Shown: positions 7,664 through 16,115, counted from the first letter of the stretch. The stretch is DNA of 26,316 nt from an uncultured Muribaculaceae bacterium (GCA_910584735.1 CAJUBM010000028.1:1-26316); one strand, 5' to 3'. Notes: generated from the letters alone by a model not told the origin. Numbers and translations are program-made.

Positions 7664-8386
7664 ATGGAACCCGACAATGAAGTAAAAACCCGTCGTCCGC
7701 GTCGTTCCAAGGCCGACATTGAAGAAGCCATACAAAAGGCAGCCACAGCCCAGATAAAAAAGAAAGGCTTCTCGCTGGCCCTGGTGACTGACATTGTGAA
7801 ACGGGCAAAAATCGAGCCTATCGTATTCTATAACAGATATAAGAATCTTGACGAGTTCTACGACACCTTTGTCAAGGAATATGACTATTGGATAAGCGAC
7901 CTGATACGCAGCCATTCCGATGCCATCGGCACGGAAGAAGGATTCAGCGAGATTCTTGACACCTTGATGCGGAACCTCCTGGACGACCAGATTATGACCG
8001 AACTGCTCCGCTGGGAAGTATCCGAGGGGAATCATATCACGGAGCGCACCGCCAAACTCCGCGAACTCCACTCGCTCGAACTAATCAATCTTTACGAAGG
8101 ATTGTTCAGCGGAAAAGGCATCGACCCGGTAGCCTTATGGGCCCTCACTGTGGCCGGGATTTATTTCATGGTGCTCCACAAAGACCGCTCGACATTCGGC
8201 GGAATCGACCTCAATACCTCCGAAGGGCGTCAGCGCCTCAGCAACGCGTTCAGATCGCTGGCCCACATGGTATTCCACTACCGCTCTCAGGGCAACAGCA
8301 CCCATACTATAGCCGAACGCATGCGAAAGGAAGGTATTCCGGAGGAGACCATAGCCCGCTGCCTGGAGGGTTTCGCCGAAGAATAA
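7664..8386 (+). CDS. TetR/AcrR-like transcriptional regulator
   Basis: The N-terminal part (about residues 9-65) has the TetR-type helix-turn-helix: basic residues TRRPRRSKADIEEAI, then KKKGFSLALVTDIVKRAKI, then the recognition-helix region VFYNRYKNLDEFYDTFV, which resembles the usual xxYYHFxxKExL block. The rest is helical, as expected of a ligand-binding and dimerisation domain. With the ATG at 7664 the protein is 240 aa, slightly long for the family. In-frame starts at 7604 (ATG) and 7586 (GTG) would add a Pro/Gln-rich tail (MEPQASQPPAQKPQ) not expected of TetR proteins, so 7664 is preferred but not certain. No efflux pump or enzyme is adjacent, so the target genes and ligand cannot be guessed. 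It is convergent with rarA, 48 bp apart. Confidence 0.8.
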   Translation: MEPDNEVKTRRPRRSKADIEEAIQKAATAQIKKKGFSLALVTDIVKRAKIEPIVFYNRYKNLDEFYDTFVKEYDYWISDLIRSHSDAIGTEEGFSEILDTLMRNLLDDQIMTELLRWEVSEGNHITERTAKLRELHSLELINLYEGLFSGKGIDPVALWALTVAGIYFMVLHKDRSTFGGIDLNTSEGRQRLSNAFRSLAHMVFHYRSQGNSTHTIAERMRKEGIPEETIARCLEGFAEE

Positions 8387-8434
8387 CCTCAAGGTCACCT
8401 TCCATTTCCCCTTGGCTGGACACAACGTGTGTCT

Positions 8435-9706
8435 TTACCGCCCCCAGCGTTTCTTTTGCACATCATCCAGCCGCTCCTCTGCAGGATTCCCGCAAGGATG
8501 CCAGAATCGTTGTCCCTGCAACCTGTCAGGGAGGAATTGCTGCCGCACGAAGTTGCCGGGGTAGTCATGTGCGTACTTATAATCCGCCCCATATCCGAGA
8601 TTCTTCATCAGCGATGTGGGGGCATTACGTATATGTAACGGCACAGGGAGGTCACCGCTATCATGGACTTCCCTAAGTGCCGCGTCAATTGCGAGATATG
8701 CCGAATTACTTTTAGCCGATGTAGCGAGATACACCGTACACTCGGCCAACGGAATACGCCCCTCAGGCATACCGATTTTCGCCACAGTGTCAAACGTGGC
8801 ATTAGCCAACAGAAGGGCGTTGGGATTGGCCAGGCCTATATCCTCCGCAGCGAGAATAACAAGACGCCGCGCGATGAACACAGGGTCCTCCCCACCGGCA
8901 ATCATACGCGCCAGCCAATAAACGGCAGCATCCGGATCCGAACCTCGCACACTCTTTATAAAGGCCGAGATTATATCGTAATGCATATCCCCCTGCTTAT
9001 CATAGGCTGCCGGATTCTCCTGCAGACGCTCTATAACCTCTTTGTCGTTGATTACCATATCTACGCCATGCGGTGTGGACTGTTCCATCAGATCCAATAT
9101 ATTAAGGAGCTTACGGGCATCTCCTCCGGAGAATCTGAACAGGGCATCGGTCTGCTCCACGCGTACTCCACGCCGCGACAGAATCTCATCGGTCTGCACC
9201 GCACGGTCAAGCAGCACCTGCAAATCAGGCGCCTCAAGAGATTTCAGCGTGTACACCTGGGCACGTGACAGCAGGGGACGTATCACCTCGAACGAAGGGT
9301 TCTCCGTGGTAGCCCCTATGAGGGTCACCGTGCCATTCTCCACCGCCCCCAAAAGGCTGTCCTGTTGCGATTTGGAAAAACGATGAATCTCATCAATGAA
9401 AAGAATCGGCCTCCCCTGCGAGAACATACTCCCGCTTTCGGCCCGACAACGCTCTATCACTTCACGCACTTCCTTCACCCCCGACGTCACAGCCGAAAGA
9501 GTGAAGAACTTCGACTTGGTGGTGTTGGCTATAATCTTCGCCAATGTCGTCTTTCCCACCCCGGGAGGTCCCCACAGTATAAACGAACTCACATTGCCCG
9601 AATCTATCATACGGCGCAATATACATCCGGGGCCGACCAGATGGGTCTGCCCTATATATTCATCCAAAGTCTTCGGTCTCAGCCTTTCTGCCAGGGGTGC
9701 AAGCAT
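8435..9706 (-). CDS. rarA: Replication-associated recombination protein RarA (MgsA), AAA+ ATPase
   Basis: RarA is a clamp-loader-like AAA+ ATPase that acts at stalled replication forks. The 423-aa product starts MLAPLAERLRPKTLDEYIGQ, the family's usual N-terminus. It has Walker A GPPGVGKT (residues 46-53), Walker B LFIDEIHRF (D105, E106), a sensor-1 region GATTENPSFEV and an SRAQVYTL segment. The C-terminal part contains DIISAFIKSVRGSDPDAAVYWLARM and ARRLVILAAEDIGLANP, typical of the tetramerisation domain (MgsA_C type). The ATG at 9706 is the only good start. It is the only gene on the minus strand. A -7-like TAATTTTG lies 22 bases upstream (9729-9736, minus strand) but without a good -33 element. 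Confidence 0.95.
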   Translation of the reverse strand: MLAPLAERLRPKTLDEYIGQTHLVGPGCILRRMIDSGNVSSFILWGPPGVGKTTLAKIIANTTKSKFFTLSAVTSGVKEVREVIERCRAESGSMFSQGRPILFIDEIHRFSKSQQDSLLGAVENGTVTLIGATTENPSFEVIRPLLSRAQVYTLKSLEAPDLQVLLDRAVQTDEILSRRGVRVEQTDALFRFSGGDARKLLNILDLMEQSTPHGVDMVINDKEVIERLQENPAAYDKQGDMHYDIISAFIKSVRGSDPDAAVYWLARMIAGGEDPVFIARRLVILAAEDIGLANPNALLLANATFDTVAKIGMPEGRIPLAECTVYLATSAKSNSAYLAIDAALREVHDSGDLPVPLHIRNAPTSLMKNLGYGADYKYAHDYPGNFVRQQFLPDRLQGQRFWHPCGNPAEERLDDVQKKRWGR

Positions 9707-9728
9707 AACTTATAGATTAATCCAAATA

Positions 9729-9736
9729 CAAAATTA
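9729..9736 (-). promoter_or_regulatory. Possible -7 element for rarA
   Basis: On the minus strand this reads TAATTTTG, which fits TAnnTTTG, and would place the transcription start about 15 bases before the rarA ATG. No TTTG is found at the expected -33 distance, so confidence is low. Confidence 0.35.
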
Positions 9737-9851
9737 TCAAAAAACCGTATAGTATTCCCCAAGCGCCATGTTAAGGTTGCTTAATATTTCATCAACCTTG
9801 GATAAGTTACACTTTATTTAGTTAATTTTACAAATCACTTTTTTACATTGT

Positions 9852-9901
9852 GGCTTCTCTGGAGCCATTCATGAAAAGAGGGTGAACTTTACCTCTTCAT
9901 G
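9852..9901 (+). promoter_or_regulatory. Two adjacent hairpins upstream of the 62-aa membrane protein gene
   Basis: The first hairpin is GGCTTC/GGAGCC with a 3-base loop and one T-G pair (9852-9866). The second pairs CATG and AAGAGG (9870-9881, two bulged A) with CCTCTT and CATG (9892-9901). They lie in the 288-base gap between divergent rarA and the small gene. They may be leader structure of the small gene or a terminator for some other transcript; no T tract follows. The rest of the gap is AT-rich with no convincing promoter. Confidence 0.4.
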
Positions 9902-9994
9902 AATGTTAAAATTACAGTACGACGGGACAACCGCCTCCGACTACCACTTTCAGCTTGGGAGCCTTACGAAAAAACAATTAAAATTCTGCCAATT

Positions 9995-10183
9995 ATGAGA
10001 ACTGTATTCGGTATATTCATGATAATATTCTATGTAGGCATAGGGATACTAATCCTGCTCGGAGTATTAAACTTTTACGGCGACTGGGAATGGTTGCGAT
10101 GGGTCGCCGGATCACTGTTGGTGGTCTACGGACTATGGCGCGGCTACCGTCAGTTTGCCGGACTTGACAACCCCGACAGGTAA
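9995..10183 (+). CDS. Small membrane protein, 62 aa, function unknown
   Basis: The ATG at 9995 gives MRTVFGIFMIIFYVGIGIL, starting directly with a hydrophobic helix (residues about 3-22). A second helix lies at about residues 31-46 (RWVAGSLLVVYGLWRG), and the polar tail ends in AGLDNPDR. A longer frame from the ATG at 9899 would add 32 residues that look like translated leader and would start inside a hairpin, so the short form is preferred. I recall similar two-helix proteins next to PstS-like and TPR genes in Bacteroidota, often together with ExbB, ExbD and TonB genes; those genes are absent from this window. A hairpin at 10202-10217 separates it from the next gene. Confidence 0.65.
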   Translation: MRTVFGIFMIIFYVGIGILILLGVLNFYGDWEWLRWVAGSLLVVYGLWRGYRQFAGLDNPDR

Positions 10184-10201
10184 GACCCTCCACACACCAC
10201 A

Positions 10202-10217
10202 GAGGCCTATCGGCCTC
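10202..10217 (+). terminator. Short hairpin after the 62-aa gene
   Basis: GAGGCC and GGCCTC form a perfect 6-bp stem with a TATC loop. A T-rich run comes only about 18 bases later, so the strength as a terminator is uncertain. Confidence 0.5.
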
Positions 10218-10278
10218 CCCACCCCCCTATATTTATAATTTTTTAGGCGTTATTTTTCAGAAAATGACACCTTAAAAG

Positions 10279-10309
10279 TTTCGGAGTTTGCAAAAGTTCA
10301 TTAACTTTG
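10279..10309 (+). promoter_or_regulatory. Promoter for the PstS-like gene
   Basis: TAACTTTG at 10302-10309 is a perfect -7 element; TTTC at 10279-10282 gives a weak -33 with a 19-bp spacer. The transcript would start about 40 bases before the ATG at 10353. Confidence 0.7.
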
Positions 10310-10352
10310 CTCTTGCAAACTCCTCCACAACATACACTACCCGACTGTATCC

Positions 10353-11339
10353 ATGATAAAAGCTATTCGATATATCGCTCCGGCCATTGCTGCCATAACC
10401 CTCCTTGCAGCATGCCACGGCACCGGCAAGAAAAAGGCTCCTCAGGAAAACTCCTCCACATCAGGCACCTTGGTAATCGCTTGTGATGCCTCCTTCGAGA
10501 ATATCATGGAACAAGAAATAGAAGTGTTCGAGTTCTGTTACCCTCATGCGTCGGTACTCCCCTACTACATCGACAACCGCTCGGCCATAGACTCACTCAT
10601 GGACGGGAAAGCACGTGTGGCCGTAACAGCCACTCCCCTCACACCGGAACAGGAGCGAGTGCTACGTGACAAGAAACATTTTGCAAAAAGCAAACGCATA
10701 GCGGTCGATGCCATAGCCGTAATCGTAAACCCTGAAAACGATGTGGAGAACCTCTCCGTAAAGGAACTCTCCGAGATTCTCACAGGAAAGGTGACACGCT
10801 GGGAACAACTGGCCCCGACTAAATTAGGCGACATACAGGTGGTATTCGACCACAACGGTTCATCGGTGGTGACATATGCCGTCGACTCAATAATGAATGG
10901 CGAGAAATTCGCCTCCAACGTCTACGCAGCCGGTTCGATGAAAGATGTGTTCGATGCAGTGCGCCAGCGGCGCAACGCCGTAGGCCTCGTAGGGGTAAGT
11001 TGGATTTCTTCCGACCTGCGCACCGCCGATATGTCGGTGGAAGAGAAGACAAAGACATTGGAACGCGATGACTCCACGGCCACCGAATTCGTGTCCGACG
11101 TAAAGGTGATGCCTATCCGCCGCAACAACTCGCTCCATGCCGTGAAGCCATACCAGGCCTACATCTTCGACGGCACCTATCCATTGTTCCGTTCCATATG
11201 GATGATAAACACCGGGGCCACAGGCTCACTGGCCAACGGATTCTTCGCATTTGTCACCTCTTTCCAGGGGCAGAAGCTGATACAGACCACCGGCGTACTT
11301 CCCGGCACGGTACATCGGCGTATGGTGGAGGTAAACTGA
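10353..11339 (+). CDS. PstS-like phosphate-binding lipoprotein
   Basis: The product is a type II periplasmic-binding-protein fold lipoprotein. Signal peptide and lipobox are clear: LLAAC with C21 as the lipidated residue. Family features are GTLVIACDASFENIM near residues 39-53, the block RVAVTATPLTPEQERVL, AVIVNPENDVENLSVKELSEILTGKVTRWEQL near residues 124-155, and FDHNGSSVVTYAVDSIM, the anion-binding SG/SS region of PstS proteins. At 328 aa it is near normal length. No pstC, pstA, pstB or phoU is present, so it probably does not serve a classical phosphate ABC transporter here. In Bacteroidota such stand-alone proteins often sit with TonB-system and TPR genes, so an envelope or energy-transduction role is possible but unproven. 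The TPR gene follows after 111 bp with no terminator seen. Confidence 0.82.
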   Translation: MIKAIRYIAPAIAAITLLAACHGTGKKKAPQENSSTSGTLVIACDASFENIMEQEIEVFEFCYPHASVLPYYIDNRSAIDSLMDGKARVAVTATPLTPEQERVLRDKKHFAKSKRIAVDAIAVIVNPENDVENLSVKELSEILTGKVTRWEQLAPTKLGDIQVVFDHNGSSVVTYAVDSIMNGEKFASNVYAAGSMKDVFDAVRQRRNAVGLVGVSWISSDLRTADMSVEEKTKTLERDDSTATEFVSDVKVMPIRRNNSLHAVKPYQAYIFDGTYPLFRSIWMINTGATGSLANGFFAFVTSFQGQKLIQTTGVLPGTVHRRMVEVN

Positions 11340-11450
11340 CCGCCCCACTCTCTCCAACCCCGCCAATCACATCACATAATCGCACCTCCACATAGACAAC
11401 AGATGCGATATATGAACTAACGGAAAAGTAATTATAAATACATATCAGAA

Positions 11451-13070
11451 ATGAAAGCAAAAATCCTTTTAACCCTCTTCGCGGGAGCAGCCCTGAGTGT
11501 TTCGGCACAGGGCTTCAAGGACGGCGTGGAATATTATCGTGCCGACCAACCGGAAGAAGCTGAGATTATCCTTACAAACAACCTCAACGCTCCCGGCACA
11601 GACCAGTCTACGGCCTATTATTATCTCGGCCAGATAGCTCTCAACAACGGCAATACTGCCAACGCGCGCAACTTCTTTGACAAAGGCATTGCCGCCAATC
11701 CTGAAAACGGCTACAACTACGTAGGCCTGGGGGCGCTCGCACTCCGCGAAGGCAACACCTCGGAAGCCGCATCGCAGTTCAAGACAGCCAAGGGGAAAGC
11801 CAAGAAGAACGCCGACCTCCTCACCGAGATAGCCCGCGCCTATTTTGTTGTAGACCCCGTAAAATACAACAATGAGATAGAAAAGGCTCTCAACGATGCC
11901 AAAAAGGCACAGAAAAACGCCCCGTCCCCATTCATCCTCGAAGGTGACCGCCTGGCAAAGACCAACGTAGGGGAAGCCGCCGGCATGTACGAGATGGCCG
12001 CACAGTTCGACACCAAACAGGAGCACCCCGAAGCATACGTGAAATATGCCCGCACATATTTCCCGGTGAACCCCACATTCGCCATCAACAAACTCAAAGA
12101 CCTGCTTGCACAGCAGCCTAACTCGGCACTCGCACAGCGCGAACTCGCAGAGAAATACTACGACAACAACCAGCTCACAATGGCTGCCGAGCAGTATGAG
12201 AAATACATCCAGAACCCCAACAGCTTCAAGAAAGACAAACAGCGCCTTGTAGGCCTCCTCTTCTTCGCAAAACGCTATCCCGAGAGCTTCGCCCTGGCAT
12301 CTGACATCTTAGGCGAAGATCCCGCGAACTTCTACATGCAGCGTATGCAGTTCTATAACAAGAAGGCATTAGGTGAGAATGAAGCCGCCGAAGGTTTCGC
12401 CCAGATTCTCTTCAACAACCCCAAGGCCGAAATCAACGCACAGGACTACACCCAGTATGGCGACCTGCTGCAGGAACTCGGACGCGACACCCTCGCTGTC
12501 ACAATCTTTGAGAAGGCCGTAGCCGCCGCTCCCGACAAACCCCAGCTGATTAAGGATCTTTCGGCTGCTTATAGCTCCGCAAAGATGTACGACAAAGCTG
12601 CCGATGCCATGCAGAAATTCGTTGACAAGATGGGCGATGAAGTAGACCCCAACGATGTGTTCCAGCTTGCCCGCCGCTACCAGAACCTGGCAATCTCAAA
12701 CATGGAAGGTGACGAGGCCGTATTCAACAGCGCGGTGCAGAACGCACAGTCCACGATAGACCGCGTAATCACCCTTGTTCCTGACAACCCGCTGGTACTC
12801 AACACCCGCAGCGACATTCTCCGTGCCGCCAACAAGGGGGAGACAAACCAGGCCGTAGTAGATGCCGACATGGTTACATTAAAGGCTCTTGACTCAGACC
12901 CCGAGAATCTGGAGAAGCGTAAGAGCATGTACCGCAACATCTATTCTCGTCTAGCAGTCTACTACCAGCAGCAGAAAGACATCCCTACCGCCAAGGAATA
13001 TTACGAGAAATTCTATAGCGTGGATCCGTCGCCCGAACTCCGCACGTTCATCGACACCCAGCTTAAATAA
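11451..13070 (+). CDS. Secreted tetratricopeptide-repeat protein
   Basis: The 539-aa product begins with a signal peptide (MKAKILLTLFAGAALSVSAQG, cleavage near residue 20). The rest is helical TPR repeats: AYYYLGQIALNNGNTANARNFF, YNYVGLGALALREGNTSEAA, a central set with LAQRELAEKYYDNNQLTMAA, then DYTQYGDLLQELGRDTLAVT and QLIKDLSAAYSSAKMYDKAA, and a last one RLAVYYQQQKDIPTAKEYYE near the C-terminus. TPR proteins act as protein-binding scaffolds; here in the periplasm or on the outer membrane. It follows the PstS-like lipoprotein and is probably co-transcribed with it. A strong terminator ends the unit at 13092-13132. No catalytic domain is visible. Confidence 0.9.
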   Translation: MKAKILLTLFAGAALSVSAQGFKDGVEYYRADQPEEAEIILTNNLNAPGTDQSTAYYYLGQIALNNGNTANARNFFDKGIAANPENGYNYVGLGALALREGNTSEAASQFKTAKGKAKKNADLLTEIARAYFVVDPVKYNNEIEKALNDAKKAQKNAPSPFILEGDRLAKTNVGEAAGMYEMAAQFDTKQEHPEAYVKYARTYFPVNPTFAINKLKDLLAQQPNSALAQRELAEKYYDNNQLTMAAEQYEKYIQNPNSFKKDKQRLVGLLFFAKRYPESFALASDILGEDPANFYMQRMQFYNKKALGENEAAEGFAQILFNNPKAEINAQDYTQYGDLLQELGRDTLAVTIFEKAVAAAPDKPQLIKDLSAAYSSAKMYDKAADAMQKFVDKMGDEVDPNDVFQLARRYQNLAISNMEGDEAVFNSAVQNAQSTIDRVITLVPDNPLVLNTRSDILRAANKGETNQAVVDADMVTLKALDSDPENLEKRKSMYRNIYSRLAVYYQQQKDIPTAKEYYEKFYSVDPSPELRTFIDTQLK

Positions 13071-13091
13071 TCCGGCACGTTACAATATCCA

Positions 13092-13132
13092 GTCCCGTGC
13101 AGGGGGGCGGATAGCCCTCCCCTGCACGGGAC
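13092..13132 (+). terminator. Strong intrinsic terminator after the TPR gene
   Basis: GTCCCGTGCAGGGG (13092-13105) and CCCCTGCACGGGAC (13119-13132) form a perfect 14-bp GC-rich stem, followed at once by TTTT. Confidence 0.92.
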
Positions 13133-13177
13133 TTTTACAAAAGCGCAAGCCCACCGACATCACAAATCTATCACATA

Positions 13178-14020
13178 ATGTCTACGGCCATGAATATATA
13201 CGAAGCTATACTCACCCGGCGTTCCTGGCGCACCTACAACGGTCTGCGCCTTGACGAAAAGACTCTCGATAATATAAATGCCATCATAGAACGGGAAAAC
13301 AAGGCCGCCTCCTCACCATTGCTACGCGCACCCGGCGAACGAGCCCCAAGAGTGGTATTGCTGGAGGACGAGTCGTTGAACGGGCTATCCGGCACATACG
13401 GATGCATACGCGGGGCCCGTCACTTCCTTGCACTGGTCACAGGCCCGTCACAGGCACAGATGATAGAGGGTGGAGCCCTGATGGAACGAATCATCCTCCT
13501 TGCCACTATGGAGGGACTTGACACATGCTGGCTCGGAGGAACATTCTCGCGCTCACGGTTCGGCAACTCGGCAGCACTGGAAGAGGGAGAAGAGATAATA
13601 GCCGTCTCCCCGTTGGGACACCGCTCGCCCAACACGCGTTTTGCCGAACGGATGATGCAACGCCTCGTACGGTCGGCACGGCGCAAGCCTTTTGCCGAAC
13701 TCTTCTCGGGAGTGAACGCCCCCGACCTGTCGGTTCTTACCCGCCCGTCCGACACTATGACCGACCGCGAACGCATGTCGGCAGTGTTCGACATGGTGCG
13801 GCACGCCCCCTCCTCACGCAACTCCCAGCCATGGCGCGGGGCAGCCAGCCACGACACACGCCACGCAAGACTGTCATGCGTACTCCACGCGCGCCTGTCT
13901 CCCATAGACATGGGGATAGCCTTAGGGCATTTTCTGATGGCCTCCGAGTCCTTAGGCATGGCCTGGGAGATAAGCTACGATGCCGATGCCCCGGAGATAG
14001 AGCTAAACTTCAATCGGTAA
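13178..14020 (+). CDS. Nitroreductase-like flavoprotein
   Basis: The product resembles the nitroreductase fold of the TM1586-like type, FMN enzymes reducing nitro or quinone compounds with NAD(P)H; the natural substrate is unknown. The N-terminal motif AILTRRSWRTYNGLRLDEKTL (before residue 32) is the flavin-phosphate binding start typical of the fold. The middle has ALMERIILLATMEGLDTCWLGGTFSRSRF, which matches the LAAxxxGLGTCWLGG type helix. The second half repeats a flavin-binding-like segment MVRHAPSSRNSQPWRG, as in two-halves members of this family. It is 280 aa; an alternative start at 13190 gives MNIYEAIL and is equally plausible. It stands alone between two terminators, so it is probably monocistronic, though no clear TAnnTTTG box is visible upstream. 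Confidence 0.82.
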   Translation: MSTAMNIYEAILTRRSWRTYNGLRLDEKTLDNINAIIERENKAASSPLLRAPGERAPRVVLLEDESLNGLSGTYGCIRGARHFLALVTGPSQAQMIEGGALMERIILLATMEGLDTCWLGGTFSRSRFGNSAALEEGEEIIAVSPLGHRSPNTRFAERMMQRLVRSARRKPFAELFSGVNAPDLSVLTRPSDTMTDRERMSAVFDMVRHAPSSRNSQPWRGAASHDTRHARLSCVLHARLSPIDMGIALGHFLMASESLGMAWEISYDADAPEIELNFNR

Positions 14021-14062
14021 TTCCACTGTTAAATCCATATAATTACCGAACCTTCAGCATTG

Positions 14063-14115
14063 AAAGTTCATTCTATAGGCATGGAGCACTCCGACATGCC
14101 TATAGAATGAACTTT
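14063..14115. terminator. Very long perfect hairpin terminator after the nitroreductase gene
   Basis: The arms at 14063-14083 and 14095-14115 are exact reverse complements over 21 bp (outer end AAAGTTC/GAACTTT), with an 11-base loop. TTTTCTTTT runs from the end of the right arm, and AAA begins the left arm, so it could also work in reverse. The stem is longer than most terminators. Confidence 0.85.
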
Positions 14116-14219
14116 TCTTTTAATGTCATAAAATACAATACCGGCAATATCCGCCACAACGAAATTTACCGATATCCGCCACAGGCTTAACAGTTTTATC
14201 AAAATTTTAATTAAAAATC

Positions 14220-14250
14220 TTGGTAAACTACGCCAAAAAGAATAACTTTG
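14220..14250 (+). promoter_or_regulatory. Promoter for the phosphosugar mutase gene
   Basis: TTGG at 14220-14223 and TAACTTTG at 14243-14250 are spaced by 19 bp, a good Bacteroidota promoter. Upstream, the 12-mer ATATCCGCCACA occurs twice (14147-14158 and 14172-14183), a possible operator pair. Confidence 0.8.
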
Positions 14251-14303
14251 CCATATAAGTTCAAAAACATCCCCCACGTAAAAAACAAAAAAACAACATA
14301 CGA

Positions 14304-16052
14304 ATGGAAAACGAAGAACTGTTGAAATCAGTCAAAGAAAAAGCACTGGTATGGCTTACCGACCAGTACGATGAGGCCACACGTGCCGAAGTAAAGCAAA
14401 TGCTTGACTCAGAAGACCCCACTCCTCTTATCGAAGCTTTCTATAAGGATTTGGAGTTTGGCACCGGAGGTCTGCGAGGCATAATGGGCGCAGGCACGAA
14501 CCGCATGAACATCTACACTGTGGGTGCCGCAACCCAGGGTCTTGCCAACTACCTGAAGGAAGCGTTCGCCGACCTGCCCCAGATTTCCGTAGTGGTAGGG
14601 CATGATGTTCGCAACAACTCGCGCAAATTCGCCGAAATCGTAGCCGCCATCTTCTCGGCCAACGGCATCAAGGCATATCTTTTCGACAGCTTCCGTCCCA
14701 CGCCCGAACTCTCTTTCGCCATACGCCACCTCGGTTGCCAGAGCGGTGTGAACATCACTGCCTCGCATAACCCCAAGGAATACAACGGCTACAAGGCATA
14801 CTGGTCGGACGGCGCCCAGATTATCGCCCCCCACGATGTGAACATCATCAACCACGTTGAGCGCATAAAGAACGTCAGCGAAATCAAATTCAAAGGCAAT
14901 CCGGACCTCATTGAGATTATCGGAGAGAAGATGGACAACGATTATCTCGAAGCCATCAAGGGTCTGAGCCTCTCTCCCGAGATATGCGCCAAATACAACG
15001 ACCTGAAGATAGTCTACACCCCCATCCACGGAACCGGCGTGAAGCTCGTGCCTGAATCACTGGCAAAATATGGCTTCACCAACATCATACACGTCCCCGA
15101 ACAGGACATCCCCTCCGGCGACTTCCCCACAGTTGACTCCCCCAACCCCGAGAACGCCTCGGCAATGGCCATGGCCGTAGCCAAAGCCAAGGAGGTGGAA
15201 GCCGACCTCGTTGTGGCCTCCGACCCCGATGCCGACCGTATAGGCTGCGTAATCCGCGACACCGATGGAGAATACGTCCTTGTCAACGGCAACCAGATTG
15301 TGATGATTCTCCTCAACTACCTGATGACCCGCAACGCCGAACTCGGATGCCTCACAGGCAAAGAATACATCGTCAAGACAATCGTCACAACCGAAACCAT
15401 CAAGTCCATAGCCGATGCCAACAACATCAAGATGTTCGACTGCTATACCGGCTTCAAATGGATAGCCTCCGTAATCCGCGACAACGAGGAGTCCATGCGC
15501 TATCTCGGCGGCGGCGAGGAAAGCTACGGCTTCCTGGCCGAGACATTCGCCCGCGATAAAGACTCCGTATCGGCAATATCCCTGATGGCTGAATGTCTGG
15601 CATGGGCCAAGGATAAAGGCATGAGCTTCATGGAGATGTTGCAGGACATCTACATCAAATACGGTTTCTCCCGCGAACTGGGAATCTCCGTGGTACGCCC
15701 CGGCAAGAGCGGCGCAGAGGAAATCCAGGCTATGATGAAAGGATTCCGCGCCAATCCGCCGAAACAACTCGGCGGCAGCCCCGTGGTCATCGTAAAAGAC
15801 TATGCCGACCTCAACATGACCGACCTCCGCGACGGACACGTTGAAAAGATGGACTTCCCCACCACCTCCAACGTGCTGCAATACTTCACCGAAGACGGCA
15901 CAAAGGTATCGGTACGTCCCTCCGGCACCGAGCCGAAGATAAAATTCTATATCGAAGTCAAAGGCCACATGGCAACCAAGGCCGACTACCATGCAGCCAT
16001 CGAAGCCGCCGACAAGAAGATAGAAGAAGTAAAGAGCCATCTTGGCATATAA
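14304..16052 (+). CDS. Phospho-sugar mutase (phosphoglucomutase/phosphomannomutase)
   Basis: The enzyme moves phosphate between C1 and C6 of hexose phosphates (alpha-D-phosphohexomutase superfamily), linking glycolysis to glycogen and polysaccharide precursors. At 582 aa it is the long, PgcA-like form common in Bacteroidota. The catalytic serine is in TASHNPKEYNGYK (S154). The metal loop is SDPDADRIG (D307, D309, D311). The sugar-binding loop GGGEESYGF is near residue 400, and the phosphate-binding loop RPSGTEPKIKFY is near the C-terminus. All four active-site loops are intact. Whether glucose or mannose phosphate is preferred cannot be read from the sequence. It has its own promoter and an imperfect terminator hairpin downstream. 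Confidence 0.93.
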   Translation: MENEELLKSVKEKALVWLTDQYDEATRAEVKQMLDSEDPTPLIEAFYKDLEFGTGGLRGIMGAGTNRMNIYTVGAATQGLANYLKEAFADLPQISVVVGHDVRNNSRKFAEIVAAIFSANGIKAYLFDSFRPTPELSFAIRHLGCQSGVNITASHNPKEYNGYKAYWSDGAQIIAPHDVNIINHVERIKNVSEIKFKGNPDLIEIIGEKMDNDYLEAIKGLSLSPEICAKYNDLKIVYTPIHGTGVKLVPESLAKYGFTNIIHVPEQDIPSGDFPTVDSPNPENASAMAMAVAKAKEVEADLVVASDPDADRIGCVIRDTDGEYVLVNGNQIVMILLNYLMTRNAELGCLTGKEYIVKTIVTTETIKSIADANNIKMFDCYTGFKWIASVIRDNEESMRYLGGGEESYGFLAETFARDKDSVSAISLMAECLAWAKDKGMSFMEMLQDIYIKYGFSRELGISVVRPGKSGAEEIQAMMKGFRANPPKQLGGSPVVIVKDYADLNMTDLRDGHVEKMDFPTTSNVLQYFTEDGTKVSVRPSGTEPKIKFYIEVKGHMATKADYHAAIEAADKKIEEVKSHLGI

Positions 16053-16115
16053 TCACACCGTATAGGATTTCACCTATAAACGTTATAGCCATCGACTATA
16101 ATCATCTATAAATAA

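Noticed and set aside
8387..8434. Terminator between the convergent TetR-like and rarA genes
   Set aside because: The only symmetry is the short AAGGTCACCTT, which leaves no usable loop, and there is no T tract on either strand.
15057..16040. 327-codon open frame antisense to the phosphosugar mutase
   Set aside because: The sense gene has all active-site loops. The antisense product is rich in Gly, His and Val without recognisable motifs, so it is a shadow.
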